Positions 1 through 12,667 of a stretch of DNA of 64,000 bases are shown one piece after another (position 1 is the first letter of the stretch; each line of letters starts with the position of its first letter). The DNA is from Isoetes taiwanensis. Taxonomy: Eukaryota; Streptophyta; Lycopodiopsida; Isoetales; Isoetaceae. The notes below the pieces were generated by a model. It worked only from the letters and a program-made list of their open reading frames with translations, was not told the origin of the DNA and made no database searches. The DNA lies in NCBI GenBank assembly GCA_021234155.1, contig JAJEKV010000129.1:1655963-1719962 (forward strand). Direction: 5' to 3'. The translations under genes were made by a program, and so were the position numbers.

Positions 1-351
1 AGGGGCGGAAGTTGTCACCAAAATTGGTTCATTTGTTTGCATCTATTACTCTAACATATGCCAATCTGAACTTGCTTTGTTGGCTTGGCTGAACTATTTC
101 AATGGCGTCACATTGTGTGCTTGCCAATTTTGGCTGAAATGTTCTCGTGAAGCTTGAAAATAATAAATGAGACTAGTATATTGACTTCTTACAATGGACG
201 CATAATCATATGGTGATGTGGAAATAACAGTTTTGACCCCATCTTGTATGGACGGTTGAAGTGGAGGGATAAGGCATTAGATCGGGGATATTCCTTGATC
301 TAATGGATGAGAATTAGCGATAAGGGAAAATTTTCGGTGGAACCCCACACC

Positions 352-427
352 GATACGAGACTTAAAAGTGTCTACACAGCATTTAAGGGAAACACTGATA
401 CGAGACTTAAAAGTGTCCACACAGCAT
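352..427. repeat. Direct repeat, about 31 bp, two units, period 45 bp
   Basis: A segment beginning gatacgagacttaaaagtgt occurs at 352 and again at 397, each followed by cacagcat. The rest of 1-448 is AT-rich and shows no open frame or recognisable motif. Confidence 0.8.
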
Positions 428-448
428 CTTATGGGACGAAATAAATGC

Positions 449-560
449 CGCCTTGATATTTCGGCTTTTTGGCCTTGTTTTTAAAACATGAAACTTTCTG
501 TCGACGCCTTGATATTTCGGCTTTTTGGCCTTGTTTTTAAAACATGAAACTTTCTGTATA
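449..560. repeat. 56-bp tandem duplication, two units
   Basis: Units 449-504 and 505-560 are almost identical over their whole length; both contain ttgatatttcggctttttgg followed by a T-run and aaacatgaaactttctgt. It directly abuts the inverted repeat at 564. No coding role is seen. Confidence 0.9.
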
Positions 561-563
561 AGA

Positions 564-663
564 GAAAGCCCCTCCGGGCTTGATTCCGGAGGGGAAAGCT
601 GGCCGACGCGCGGAGCGCGGAGGCCATGCTTGACCCTCCGGAATCAAGCCCGGAGGGGCTTTC
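564..663. repeat. Perfect 30-bp inverted repeat with a 40-bp GC-rich loop
   Basis: Arms 564-593 and 634-663 are exact reverse complements (left arm starts gaaagcccctccgggcttga). The loop is rich in CG and itself partly self-complementary (ggcc and gcgc motifs). It could be a small foldback element, a MITE remnant or a hairpin-RNA locus. No terminator function is implied in a plant context. Downstream, 690-800 holds loose A-rich repeats built on ggtaaaaac and cagaac. Confidence 0.9.
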
Positions 664-1746
664 ACCTAACGGAAAAGATGCCTGGAACCAATCCAGCGCC
701 GCCACGTGGCAACGAAAAATCAGAAAAGCAGGTAAAAACAACAGAATAAAGGGTAAAAAAACAGAACGTGCGGTAAAAACAGCAGAACGACGAGTAAAGT
801 TTTTGGACCATTTTCAGATAAAGAAACAGCGACACGTGTCGCTATACGATTGGACGAGAAGGCTGGATTGCTTCCAGACGTCTTTTCCGTCGACGCCTTC
901 TTGATTTTTTGGTGCCAGAATGTCGCCGGCAAAAAATTTGGACAGCCGGAAATATGAAGCCAGCGTTTATTTCGTACAAAAATTCTCGCCGACAGAAAAT
1001 TCCGGGGCGCCTGCCCAGGCTCGCGGACCTGTTCCTTAATTTTTCTTTTAAAGCATCGGTGGTAAACTGGCCAATATTTACTAAGCTAGCTACAGAACAC
1101 TAGCCAATATTTACTAGGTTCGCAATCGATGTGGCCCCTGGAGGCATCCGCAATACACTGGATTCCTAAACAGCGAGCATGCACCGTAGCGCGTTGGCAG
1201 AAAAAAGCCTGGTCTTTTGGACATACGAACGCCCGTGGTCAGCATCCCCCTGCTTTTGCAGCTCATAAAATCGGGAATCAACACCTGACAGTCATCCCCC
1301 CAACTCGAGAAGGTACCTCATTTCTGTCATTACACATCACGCATCTTTTTCTCCACTCAATTGTCTTACTTTCCAGTTCTGCATTCGCTAACTTATGTTT
1401 GTCCTCAAATATATTAACACGAAAACAGACTTTTTACACCGAATATAAATAGCTTTAGTATAGTTTGGCATTATTTACACAGGCTGAATTAAAATATCCT
1501 TCCCATCTTTGCATCATTTACATTGTGGAAGGCAAATAAATTGCTAGTTCATCTCTCTAGAATGGTTGTTGCTGGCACACAAACTTATACTTGAGATCTG
1601 AACCAATCAAATCAACCAAATGGCTAACTGCAGCCGGATTCTGAACATCCAGTGGCTTTCAATGGACCTCAATTCTCGTCTTGCCATTTTATTCACAACT
1701 AGACTCAATCCCCACAAGTTTGCATGAGGATTTTAGTAGATAAAGA

Positions 1747-4099
1747 TTAACTCAAAACACCTCCTGCACATGAACAAGGCCTTGGTCTATATGGGAACTC
1801 ACTCTGTTGGACTTCATCTGAACTTGGTCCCAGGAGAATTCCATTGCGTAATACAGCAGGGGAATTAGGTGGCCTAACTGGATGAGGAGAAGACTCAACT
1901 GATGATGTTGCACTAGGCGAAGCAAACGGCGTCTCATAAGGCGTGCTTGATGGCACATATATAGGACATACTGGATCAGGTCTTTTTCTGCTGCTTGTTT
2001 CATGAACTGGCAGGTTCAATATGCCTACAGCTTTTCTTGTCACATTATGCACATAAAGCACATCCTCAATGCGTGATAATATGCTAAATGCTAGGCTCTC
2101 TAGCACCCGAGAGTATGCTTCAAGTATTGCTTGACCTACATCCTGCATAGAACGTGAAAAAACTAAGGACTTAGACGCTGCACTTTATGAACAAAATCAT
2201 CTACTTGGCAATGGCTATAACAGGCTTACAGTGTTAAACTGAATTTTATAAATCTCCAATGAAGTCTGAGGCAAGCCTGGAAATCTTTGCTTTATGATTT
2301 GAAGCATGGATTCAGCCCTTGTAATTAGGACCAGCCTCTTGTCCGAATCATCGACTAAATCTTTCACCTTTTCCCAAGCATACCTTGCAGTGAACTTGCC
2401 ATCATGAAGTAATGGATGCCTAGCATGTTGCAGCTTTTTTTGCCAAATGTGGATGGCAGCCTCAATGGAATTTGCTGCATCTAAAGCTTTATGTTCTGAT
2501 GATAAGTCAAATAAAGAGAATAGGGCACTTGAGGGGAAGCTTTCAGATTCAAGGGCCCTGTACACTGTTTCCCCCAGACTAAGTCTTGCATTCTGTAAAG
2601 CAGAAAAATGTAAATGAGCCAAACATTTCTCACAACTTTGCCATAAGCACTTTATTTACAAGCACTATAGTGATAAGAGATCTAAATCAACACCATACCA
2701 CTGTTCACCTTTGGAAGAGAGTCCCAGTACACTTTGGGAATTTCCATCTCAGATAAAACCTGATAATTGATTGCCATCACTGCTTTCAAAATTTGTCTGG
2801 TGCATGACCTTTGACGATATAGATTTTTTAAGGCCTGGTTCGAAAGCCCGTTCATAGGAACTCTCGGGATAGGTAACCACCATTTTCCTTCCTCTCTTAG
2901 GAAAGGGTACTTTTGAGCACTCTTTTCTGACACAGAGATTCCTTGGTCGACGTACCAGAACTCCGACTGCTTAAAACTATCTAGATTTTCCTGGAGAAAA
3001 AGAAAAAGAGAGAATATTGTAAATCACAATGACAAAATCATCAGGCTGTAACCATGAACATAAAACACAAAATTGACACATACCAACAACATTGCATCAA
3101 GCTTTCTCAATGCTGGAAGATTAATGTGAAGATCTGACCTTTTTCTTGTAATCATGACCTGTGCATTGAAAATGGCAATTAAAATAATAATAACCATATG
3201 AGATAAAATGCAGCATAGTATTTAGCAGAAGCAAATTATAACTCTGTTGAACATGCATTCCACACTTCAAGTTTACCTGTGTGCTAGGACTTCCTTCTGA
3301 AACATCTGGTGAAGAGGGAACAAGTTCAACAATGTAGTTACTAATGGATAATAGCCAATCCATTTCTCTAGACCACATCTTTATACGCTCTGGTGACAAA
3401 GGTTGAAGACGCCAAAGTTCACCAAATACAGACGCTGCACGTAGAATTGAAGAAACCGAAGATTAAACAAGTGAAAAGCGCTGTTTGTACTGGTTAAAGC
3501 TTTGATGGCACTCCTCAAGAACGGAATCCAGTTACCTGCCAAATTAGTAATTGCATTTGATATGGCCAGTGCCGTGCAAACACCTTTCCCACTTCCCGAC
3601 ATATCCTCTCCAAGCAACAATTTTGCGAACCTTTCCTTCATCAGATCGATCTCTGCCATTTGAGAACAGATCAGGTAAGATTCCTTGAGATTTTAAATCA
3701 GAAAAAGACAATCCTGCAACTCTAAAAAGTTTACAAACTAGATTGGCCTTTTCTGGCCTTGTTCATCCATCAACACGCCCTTTTAAGCTCTAAAATTATA
3801 AAAATAGGTACACAAGAGACCAAGGAATTGATCTTACCTGAGGTTTGGTTGATTTGTTTTTTCCATGACGAAGTCCTGCTGTCTTCCGATGGAAATGAAT
3901 GGGTTTCTTCCGTTCTAGACTCTGAAGACCATGCTGCCGAAGATGGCTCCTCGGTGCTTCTACTTGGAGGTTGGTCGGAAAGACAATCGCTTAAGTTACA
4001 GCTTAAATAGCATTCAGCAAATGCATCAATACAGCTTGTGCCTGCCGAGCTAATGCTCAATCCCCTTTCTATATAGCCTTCTTCAAATCCAGGATTCAT
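1747..4099 (-). CDS. Rop guanine nucleotide exchange factor (PRONE domain), 7 exons
   Basis: This is a RopGEF: it activates Rho-of-plants GTPases by GDP release at the plasma membrane, downstream of receptor kinases. Exons by GT-AG logic on the minus strand are 4099-3838, 3652-3536, 3434-3277, 3158-3084, 2990-2709, 2592-2230 and 2142-1747. They sum to 1653 bp, a multiple of three, giving about 550 residues. Exon 1 encodes a Ser-rich variable N-terminus. The PRONE domain starts at [20 protein letters not shown] and continues through [45 protein letters not shown] and [20 protein letters not shown], all family hallmarks. A Pro/Ser-rich C-terminus follows. The start at 4099 is the first ATG in frame; a longer open stretch upstream lacks ATG. 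The gene looks intact. The residue at each exon junction agrees with the known PRONE order. Family assignment is very secure; paralogue number cannot be given. Confidence 0.93.
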
Positions 4100-4170
4100 A
4101 TCTAAAATCCGCTGATTACTAATCACAAACGCCCAACCATAGCCGATATGGTGTGTGCTAGTCACAAATA

Positions 4171-6990
4171 TGAACCCGAATTGAAGCTCTGCACCTCAGA
4201 ACGGATAATTCAACAGCAAAAACCTGAAACCGGCACTAAAAAGATAAATTCGTATGTGACCCAAATACTTTGCAATGGGTAGGATTCTTCCTTCGATCAA
4301 ATCCGGTGGCCAAACAAGGGATTCAGGCGGTCCCTATGCCAAAGGCGGAACATAATAGGACAGGACGGTGATTTGCTAGAATGTAGGGTTTGGGGATTTT
4401 TGAAAAATGCAAGGGCGACCTATGAAGAAGAGAGAGGGGGGGCGTTATGCTGCATTTTTACACAAAGGCTCGTTCCAAGGCATGGGCTGGGTTGGCTCGG
4501 GCCTTTATTTTGCTGATTCATTCATTCTCATTTCGCCACCACACAATAGGCAATTTGGTCTCCGTGGACAATAAAACCTTTAATTTAATTCTTGTCTACA
4601 ATACAACATAATAAGAGACCCCTCCACCTTGATCCTAATCCTAATCCTCGCCCGTATTACTTCCCCCTAAGAGCCTTTGCAATATGTAGCCTCAGTCAGT
4701 GCCTCGCTGACACCATGTCCCATATCTGCTGATACTTACTTCTTGCCTTCCTTTCCACCTGAACATGATGGTTTATCTCCATTTTTTCTAGCTCCTATAT
4801 AGCTCCTATACTCATCTGCATCCTGCATCTGCTCCTCCTCACACTTTTGTACTTTGTCAACATATCTATCAGTATGTCAGTTGTCTCTATTGACAACAAC
4901 TACAATAAGAATCAGATTGGCTCAACGGTTTCAGATGATAACCTTCTATCTTGTCATATGCATTTCTCTAATGTCATTGACTAAACATGCCAGCACTTAG
5001 TAAAGAGATCAAGGAATATTATTGCCCATACTAGATCATGGAATACTATAGCCATACACAATTTTGTATGCATGCTAGGGCATAATGACGTAGTATTGAA
5101 TTGCAATGTGGTTGCCAACATTGTAGCCAGTGTAGCATATGGCAAAGAATGTATTTTTTTATGAAAGCACGACGAAACATTTAAGCGTACTATTAATATA
5201 GAATGAATAAACAAATCACTCTAAAGATCATGCACGAATTAGGAATGTAGTTTTATATACCCAAATAGGTCTTTATAAGCTATAGAATGTTATTACCTTT
5301 AATATTGGTATTATATTACTAATCCACGATTTCGCCATGACATCGACGTCCCAAAAATGTTTCGAAAAATGTCAATGTCTCCAATTGGGATGTCACAAGA
5401 AATGCCTTTATTACCTAATGGTGCCATAAATGGATGATTTATCTACAGAATAGACATCCAAGCGATTGGGTGGTTGATTTATCTCAAATTTTCTCCGACA
5501 TTTGCAACTTGATAGTAACTTTAAAGTCTATGCTCAAATATTCAAGCCGTTCATACATGGCATATGCAAAGCCATGACATATGCAAAGCTTCATTTAAAC
5601 AATGAGGTTAAGCTAATGTGTGGCACAAGTTGGTACTAGATTAACAAAGTACTAAGATGTCAAGCCCTGCCAACAGCTAGCAACACAGCTTCCAAATGTC
5701 ATATCTCCTTTTTTAGCAGTATATTCTATATCCAGAATGGCTTTTCCTGTTCTTACAGTTGGTAGAAACATGTGCCGATGAATGTTATTACAACTGGTAG
5801 GAATCTGTGCCGATGAATTCTAGATACTAGTTTTTTCAGTTTTTACGTCATTTTAGCACAATTTTACCTTCAAACTAACCTCGCGTTGCTTCTTTTCAAC
5901 TTTGATGCTTGAAATGTTATAATTGACATTTTATGGAAGCACGTCTTCTGGTGGAATATTGCAAAGCATGTCTTAGGTGTTATTCATGTCTATCTACCCT
6001 TGCCCTCCTTGCATCGAGTCTAAATGCCAACAGATCATCACCATCATTAGGAATTTTACTTTGAGCGTCAATGAAGAAAACTAAGCTTTTGGTTTGATGC
6101 TTGGGATGTTAAACTATCCATGTCTAGGAGGATGATTAATTGCTAAAGTAACAGTCATTGAATAGGCATTAGAATTTCCTCAGGCTACCAACATGTGCAC
6201 TCACTAGTTGTAAACTTGTAACCTACTTATTGACTCATTGTAGAAGATTAATGAGACCGATATGGTCCAAGCTCTTACTATTTAGAAGGCAATACATCCA
6301 AGTACCAAACAATATAGTGGGCATATGTCTAGCTAGAAGAAGATAATAAGTCCCTAGTGCGATGATAAACCTTCCAATTATACATAGTTTGTGATGATGC
6401 ACTCTATAAGATAGGGCTCCATACATTACTAGACTCACACATTGGATAGAATGAACTCAGTCATGGTTGAACTTGGCACCATTAAAGACCTATGTACCAT
6501 TTATCGTAGAAATGAATTCACTAAGGAGGAACAGATTTGATCTAAACACCTCTCAAAATACTTATGTAAAATGCTGAGGGACCTTCTCAGGCATCTATAA
6601 GCAACAAGTAAATACATGAATGAAGAAACTATAAAACTGCTGCCCGGTGATGCCAGGCATAAGAACAGGCTGTTATTTATAAAGGTTATACTCAGATTGA
6701 AAAATAGACATATTGTGCAACACTCATATATGGTGCATCGTTCTATGCAATGATGAAACTAAGATTCTAGATTTTGCTTATGGTATACACCGAATGATCT
6801 ATAAATTGATCTCAATTCCTACAACTCACAAGCATTTTTACTACATTTTATATGACCTAGATCATCCAACATTTGCAAATATACTGAGTAGGCAACTTTA
6901 TTTGGTTGTATTACAAAGCTTGGAATCGATGTTGAATATTGCAAAACAATAAACATGGATATTTTTCTGTGTATGTTTTTATCAGGACAA
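4171..6990. other. RopGEF upstream region and gene-poor spacer
   Basis: 4171-4640 is the RopGEF 5' flank, with a purine-rich gagagaggggggg stretch near 4430 that could lie in a leader. From about 4650 to 6990 the DNA is AT-rich, with only short accidental frames full of stops. No RNA gene, transposase motif or conserved exon was recognised. Confidence 0.5.
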
Positions 6991-8470
6991 ACTATAAACA
7001 TAGATGGGGGACCGAAAACCAAATAGAGAAATTGTTCACCAGAGTAAAACCACCACCTTATAGCACACAACAACTAAATGAGCTCTATATAAGCGTTAGT
7101 ATGAAGATAGTGAATCCAAATACGATTCTTCACTTTGTCCTTTACTGATGAAGATATATATGCTTTGACAATGAGTTGCTTAGCTTCAATGAACACTTGG
7201 GCATCAGGGGCTCTATTGCTCTTGAAAACGAAGAAATCTCTTCTTTTTCAAATTGACTAAATGATCCATGTCGAAGCCAAATTGTTCTAGGAACTTGGAT
7301 ACACTGTCAATAAGACTTGTTTACAAATTGCAATAGAAAAGACTCTGAAACCACAATCAAGCCAGTCTAGCATGTTGGCGCAAGAAGAAACAATGCTCGA
7401 TCGTCTCATCCCTCTGAGCACATAAAGGGCATGTCACAAGCACCTCATGATGAAATCTATGGACCAAAACATTGATGCACACATATCTATGGATAATTTG
7501 CCACCACAAAATTGACAACTTCGGATGAAGTAACTTATCCCAAACCCATTTCCAAACTACTTTTTGTTGATTCACTGGTACCATCAAAGGCCACTTTTGT
7601 GAGCATGGCAATGCCTTTGCAGTAAGAAGGATCTTATACATAGAATTTGCCAAATGTGCAGCTTAACATTCTCATAAACCACCTAAAGTTGGAAAGCCAC
7701 TACTTGTGGTATAGGAGGAAGAATGGAGACGTACTTTTGCCAAATTACATGATTCCATCTCAAAAGACGAAACTTTGTTTGGAATTCTATACTTTTCAGC
7801 AATCGTATTTTATTATACCATGCAGAAATTATAATCATACCTGCTAGTCTCCACTGTTGTTGCGTCAAGAGATGAATTGATGCTACCAAAGGCGCATCTA
7901 TTTGATTATTGCCCAAAGGGATCCATCAATAGCTAGCTTCAATGAAACTCATTGTTATAGGGTGGATATAGAAAAGCATATGCATGGTGTCCCATGCATC
8001 AAGCCGCCTTCTAAAGGTGATGCATTAGGATAAGCTGACAACAGATTGAAAAGAGCCCAAGGAAGTAATAGCTTGATAGATGGAGAACCAAAGGGAATAC
8101 ATAGCTGCAACATACAGAAGCCGTGAGCTCGAGACTCATCAATATTATTCGAGATCCTAGAGATAAACTTGAAAATCAATACTGCTCTCTAGAAGAAAGT
8201 GGATCATCCTAAGCCCTCCACAGTGGTTTGGCAAAATACAGTTCACCGTGCGAATTGACCTTGACATCAGCCATTCTTCTGTACCACCCCAGATGAAATT
8301 CCCAACATCCTAATGATGAGCTGCATCTTCACATATAGTCCCAGCATAATCAATCTTGTTAATTTGGGATTTTTCGGTTTCGTGGAAAATATTTTTGTTT
8401 TTTTATTAAGACAATTTCCTAAGATTGTTGAGGTTGTGATGGCCGAAATATATTTCAGTGCTTCCAAAAA
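6990..8470 (-). mobile_element. Decayed LINE 3' portion with zf-RVT domain, copy 1
   Basis: The minus-strand frame at 7653-7357 encodes a segment with WKWVWDKLLHPKLSILWWQI followed by CPLCAQRDETIEHCFFL, the zinc-binding reverse-transcriptase (zf-RVT) domain found at the C-terminus of plant LINE ORF2. Higher coordinates (7683-8467) give further minus-strand pieces typical of the region between RT and zf-RVT: LGSFQ-like and WKP-like blocks, and an isolated MEALKYISAITTSTILGNCL. Frames are interrupted by stops and shifts, so this is a non-autonomous relic. Its RT catalytic core was not found here. Exact ends are uncertain. Confidence 0.75.
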
Positions 8471-8499
8471 TTGAGATCATTTCGATCTGCATTATTTCT

Positions 8500-10400
8500 A
8501 CTGGGGATTTTTGGTTTTGTGGGTTTCGTAGGCAGTCTTATCCATCTTGCTTCATGATTGCACATTTGCAAGGTGTCAAAAGATTTCAAATTTGTCGTGC
8601 AATTTCAAGTATTCATAGATTTTAGTGTTGATTCTTTGCAGATCACACATCATACATGAGGGCTCAAGTACTAGCTGTCGGTTTTGCGTTTTTGTACGCT
8701 TTACTCGGTTTTAATCTTACAAGTTATTTTTGTTCTTGCTCTTTGGTGCCTTATATTCCACTATCATTTTGTTCTTACTCTTTTGTGCTATATATTTCCC
8801 TGTTGCAAGCATTAAGTCGAACCGTTTCTTTTTTGTAGATTTGCAAAGGCTTGGAGGTCGCAGGGGTAAACAGAGTAGGGAGTGGTGCTTAGAGTTATCC
8901 AAGTTTTAAGGTTCGGATGGATGGCTACAAGTGCAAAGAACAGGTAAACTTGGAAGTCAAGCATTTTTATTTGATCAAGAAATAGGTAAGAAGTTGGAGG
9001 CTTGCCTTGGTGCGGGATTTCCTTGGTGCCTGGCTATGGAGGATGCAATCAACGGTATCTTCGATGGTAGCAGGGATTATGTTTCCAGATGGCAGAGCAT
9101 GAATCAACGTTTTATCTGTGGCCATTATTCCTATGGTGAGCATACTCATTTTTTTTCTTTTGTATGTATAAATTGGTGTGACGATTGTGGATGATAGAGT
9201 AGAGGAAAAAGCTTGGAAGAAGCTCTAATGTAATTGCTACAAAGTATTGCCTTCTATTTTTAGCAGCTTGGAGTCAGGAGTTACTGAAAGTCTGGTTTTT
9301 GTCTCATTGTCATCATGCCTTATTGGTTTTTGTGTGAATATTTTTGTGTAAAGACTGATTGTAGCTTTGTGATTGGGATTTTGGGATTTTGAAGGCCCAG
9401 GTTTTGGTCTTATTTGGATTTAAAGTCGAAAGTGTTTTGAAAATTCAGCCTTTGCAAGGCACAAGAAGTTGCAGTTTGAATCCCCATGACTAACTCTGGA
9501 CATTCTTTTCTCAGTTGGACAATCATGTCAGTTCAATGCTACATCGTGTGCTGCAGCCATTTACGTGATGCAACCATTTTTTTTTTTGATGATTCAGCTC
9601 AGGGTTCAACCAGTCTCGAGGTGATTATTTAGCTTGAGGATTCTATGGAACTTGATTGTTTTCTGAAAAGTTAAAAGCTTCCATATGTATATACAAACCA
9701 TTAGTTGATTTATTGATTATGGCACTAGCATTATTTATTCCTTTAGTTGCTTTGTTGATTATGGCACTAGAATTATTATCCTTTATGATTTTGTGGACCA
9801 AAATTGAGAAGAAAAGTGATGGCTCAGCCAAAGGTACATGAGGACATCTAGCTGCAATTGTCTCTTTGTGAAGGCATTGTTGAAAGGCATCAATTTTGCT
9901 GGAAATACAAACATATGAGATATGGATATTTTCAAGGTAGACCCTTTTACCTTTTATAATTTTGGAGTTCAATTTATGTCAGCTTTGTTTAAATAAGATG
10001 GCATCAGCTCTTCTCGCAAAAGTTGGGATTTGGCTCCCTATTCCTTCGCTCTTGAGATTTCTTTATGACTCTACAACTGGATGCTTTAAATATGGATGGA
10101 AAATTTGACACTAATCTACTTGCAGATCATTTAAAAGCAATGCAGGGTGATGCTTCTGAATGGCCAAATATTTATGCTGGTGACCATCTCAGGCCGTGTT
10201 CAAAAGGTATTCATTTGTGGATGTAATTTTATCCGTGAAATATTCTTATTCTCAGTTTGTAATGTTTTTCTTGCCCTCATTTATTAAGTTTTAACTTCTC
10301 TATAACTTTTCCTTGAGCTTTCAAGGATTCCTCTGCCTTCAATTGTTTCATTAGTACAAGTAGTCCTACGATCTATTCATGAGCATGTTCAATTCATATT
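8500..10400 (+). other. Spacer with exon-like plus-strand pieces, unidentified
   Basis: Two short plus-strand stretches look exon-like. One, at about 8940-9136, contains GAGFPWCLAMEDAINGIFDG and ends at a possible GT donor (ggtgagc). The other, at about 10081-10207, contains LDALNMDGKFDTNLLADHLK and ends at a possible donor (aaaaggtattc). Neither was recognised, and they are not linked by a clear reading frame. The counterpart in copy 2 is frameshifted. They may be relics of an unknown gene or chance. Confidence 0.25.
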
Positions 10401-10411
10401 GCACTATATAT

Positions 10412-10608
10412 TTATTATACGATTTGTTACTTTAAACTAGCACTATTACAAGAGTCCAGGAGCAATGCATATGTACATCATTCATACAAAAGTTGCATGT
10501 TAAGCTAGATGTTCAGAGGGCTAGGAGTTGAAAAATGGTTCAAATATCGCACTATATATTTATTATACGATTTGTTGTTTTGAACTTGCACTATTACAAG
10601 AGTCCAGG
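10412..10608. repeat. Local direct duplication of about 60 bp
   Basis: A segment containing tatatttattatacgatttg and ending actattacaagagtccagga occurs near 10412-10470 and again near 10545-10608 with a few substitutions. The second unit leads directly into the CACTA-like end at 10613. Confidence 0.8.
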
Positions 10609-10612
10609 AGCC

Positions 10613-11170
10613 ACTACAAGAGAATGGGGGCTATAGTGTCTAGCATATTGGCAAAAATTTTGACACTATGTGAACCTTCAAAATTCCTAAAATGGTCAAA
10701 ATCCCGACACTATACTAAACGTCATCATTGGTCACTGGGGTGACCACCATTTATTCAAGATTGTGACCAATTTTGTTTGACGCTAGTAGAGTTTCCAACA
10801 AGTTTGCAACCTGTATTGTGACAAATTAGCATATAGTAGTTTAGTGCCAAGAATATCAACAAGCATTGTGTTGAGTTCCACTATGGTTTATGACAAGCTT
10901 ACATCAAGTTTAAGAATGATTTGTGCTAAAACTACAAATATGTGGTGACAAGCTTCGAATTTATTTACATATTGTGTCAAAACTACACCAAGCATTTTGT
11001 TGAGTTGTATTATGGTTTATGACAAGCTTGCGTCGACCACAAATACATAGTGACAAGCTTTGAAATTAGATTTAGTATGGTTTATGACAAGCTTGCGTCG
11101 ACTTTAAGTATAATTTATCCCAAAACCACAAATATATAGTGACAAGCTTTGAATTAGATTTTGTATCAAA
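10613..11170. mobile_element. CACTA-like transposon end with subterminal repeats, copy 1
   Basis: The sequence cactacaagagaatgggggc at about 10613 has the CACTA start and polypurine context typical of En/Spm termini. It is followed over the next 550 bp by repeated subterminal motifs: tatggtttatgacaagctt (near 10884, 11013 and 11077) and gtgacaagctt (near 10946, 11050 and 11138), with several inverted gtgtcaaaa and gacactat words. No matching opposite end was found nearby, so this is probably a solo end or a truncated element. It contains no transposase. Confidence 0.5.
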
Positions 11171-12650
11171 ATTACATCAAGATAATAGCAGATTACAAAG
11201 GCACCAATTATGTAATAGTGTCAACTTAGCAATAAAACTTTATGAAGAATTAACAAGCAAAGATAGTGACAATCTGGCACCAGAAACTTCCAATACAAAC
11301 TAATTGAACCTTACTACATTGTTGTTGGAATGCAACAATAAAATTTCAAAAATGGAAAAATTAATAACAACCTTGATAGTTGAAGACAAAATAACCAATT
11401 TCATTATCTATAAGGATTGGAATATAACAAAGAAATGAGCATTGAGTTTATGCTTCTTATAAAACATTCAAATGTGCCAATGACCTATAACTTCAAACAA
11501 AAAAGTCCAATCCTCAAGGCTTTCAAAGTCATCTTTATTTTCTTCAAGTTCGTTTCTTTTGTCTTCATGATTGTCCTCCTCCTGATTAGTTCAAAGGAGA
11601 AATTAGCTCTAATGCTGCAAATTTGAGGCAATGCAAATTGCTTTAAAATATATGAAACAATAGAACTTCATACCCGTTCTTTATCAGATTCACTATCAAT
11701 ATAGCAAACGTTCTGCATGTAGAATATACAAATATATGGTTAATTTGCATTCAACGAAACCATGGATATCGCATCAAATAAGCTTACTGTGTTCATAACT
11801 TCTTTCTCCTTCTTGGGTTTCATTTTAAAGATGAAACCTGGGCTCGTCCTCCCATTAACATAGTCCAGGGCTTTATGCTGCCATAAAAAAACAACCCATT
11901 TAAAACTGAAATAATAAATTCTGAGAAATGAACATCTGGCTGCTGCAAAAATTATAGCATTTAAAGTTGCGATATCAATTGTAGTAATCAGGTCTGCCTT
12001 GCATATTATTCCATCATATTGAAGGTGATATGAGAGGTACTGCATGCATATTATTAGATTCAGCCATATGCACTCTTCAAAGATTCAGGATGCCACAAGA
12101 AATCAGAAATATACATCAGCTAAATAATTTTTACTGCTCAATCAGAAATGTACATCAGCTAAAGAATTTGTAAGCTAACTAAAGGATTTCATACAACAGC
12201 TAATTTATAAATGTTTCAGCTACAAGAATTTTTGTGTTTTCTTTGGACTTGCAAAAGCAATTTAAAATTTCATGGCAATTTAAAAGCAATCCAAAACCTT
12301 TCAAACATCCAAATGTTTGTACAACAGTTAATTCATAAATGAATAGCTAATTCAAAAATGTATAATTGCTAAAGAATTGGTGTATTTCAAAGCAAGACAT
12401 GAATGACACTAATTTAAAGCAAAACCAACCTTTTTAGGAACAAAGCCTTTTGCGATCATCTTCTTTCTCCATGCTTCATACCCGCCTTTCGCTATAATTC
12501 CCTATAGCAAATCCTCTGTTGGCATGGATCCCCAATCCTGGAACTGCATTGTATTTTAAACATCCACAACAATTAAAAAAAAGGGTATTTGAAAGACATC
12601 AAAATAATTATAAAACTTACAAATTTAGTTTTAATAGACATTATGCCTGT

Positions 12651-12667
12651 AGAACTAGTCCATTGTT
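12651..12667. repeat. 17-bp target-site duplication, left
   Basis: agaactagtccattgtt at 12651-12667 is identical to 13447-13463 and brackets the retroelement. Confidence 0.88.

Noticed and set aside
4099-4165. Longer N-terminus for RopGEF starting upstream of 4099
   Set aside because: The extra in-frame stretch has no ATG and is preceded by an in-frame stop; the first ATG is at 4099.
8656-8838. Hydrophobic plus-strand frame of 60 codons resembling a small membrane protein
   Set aside because: Composition reflects T-rich DNA; the frame is broken in copy 2 and has no homology I recognise.
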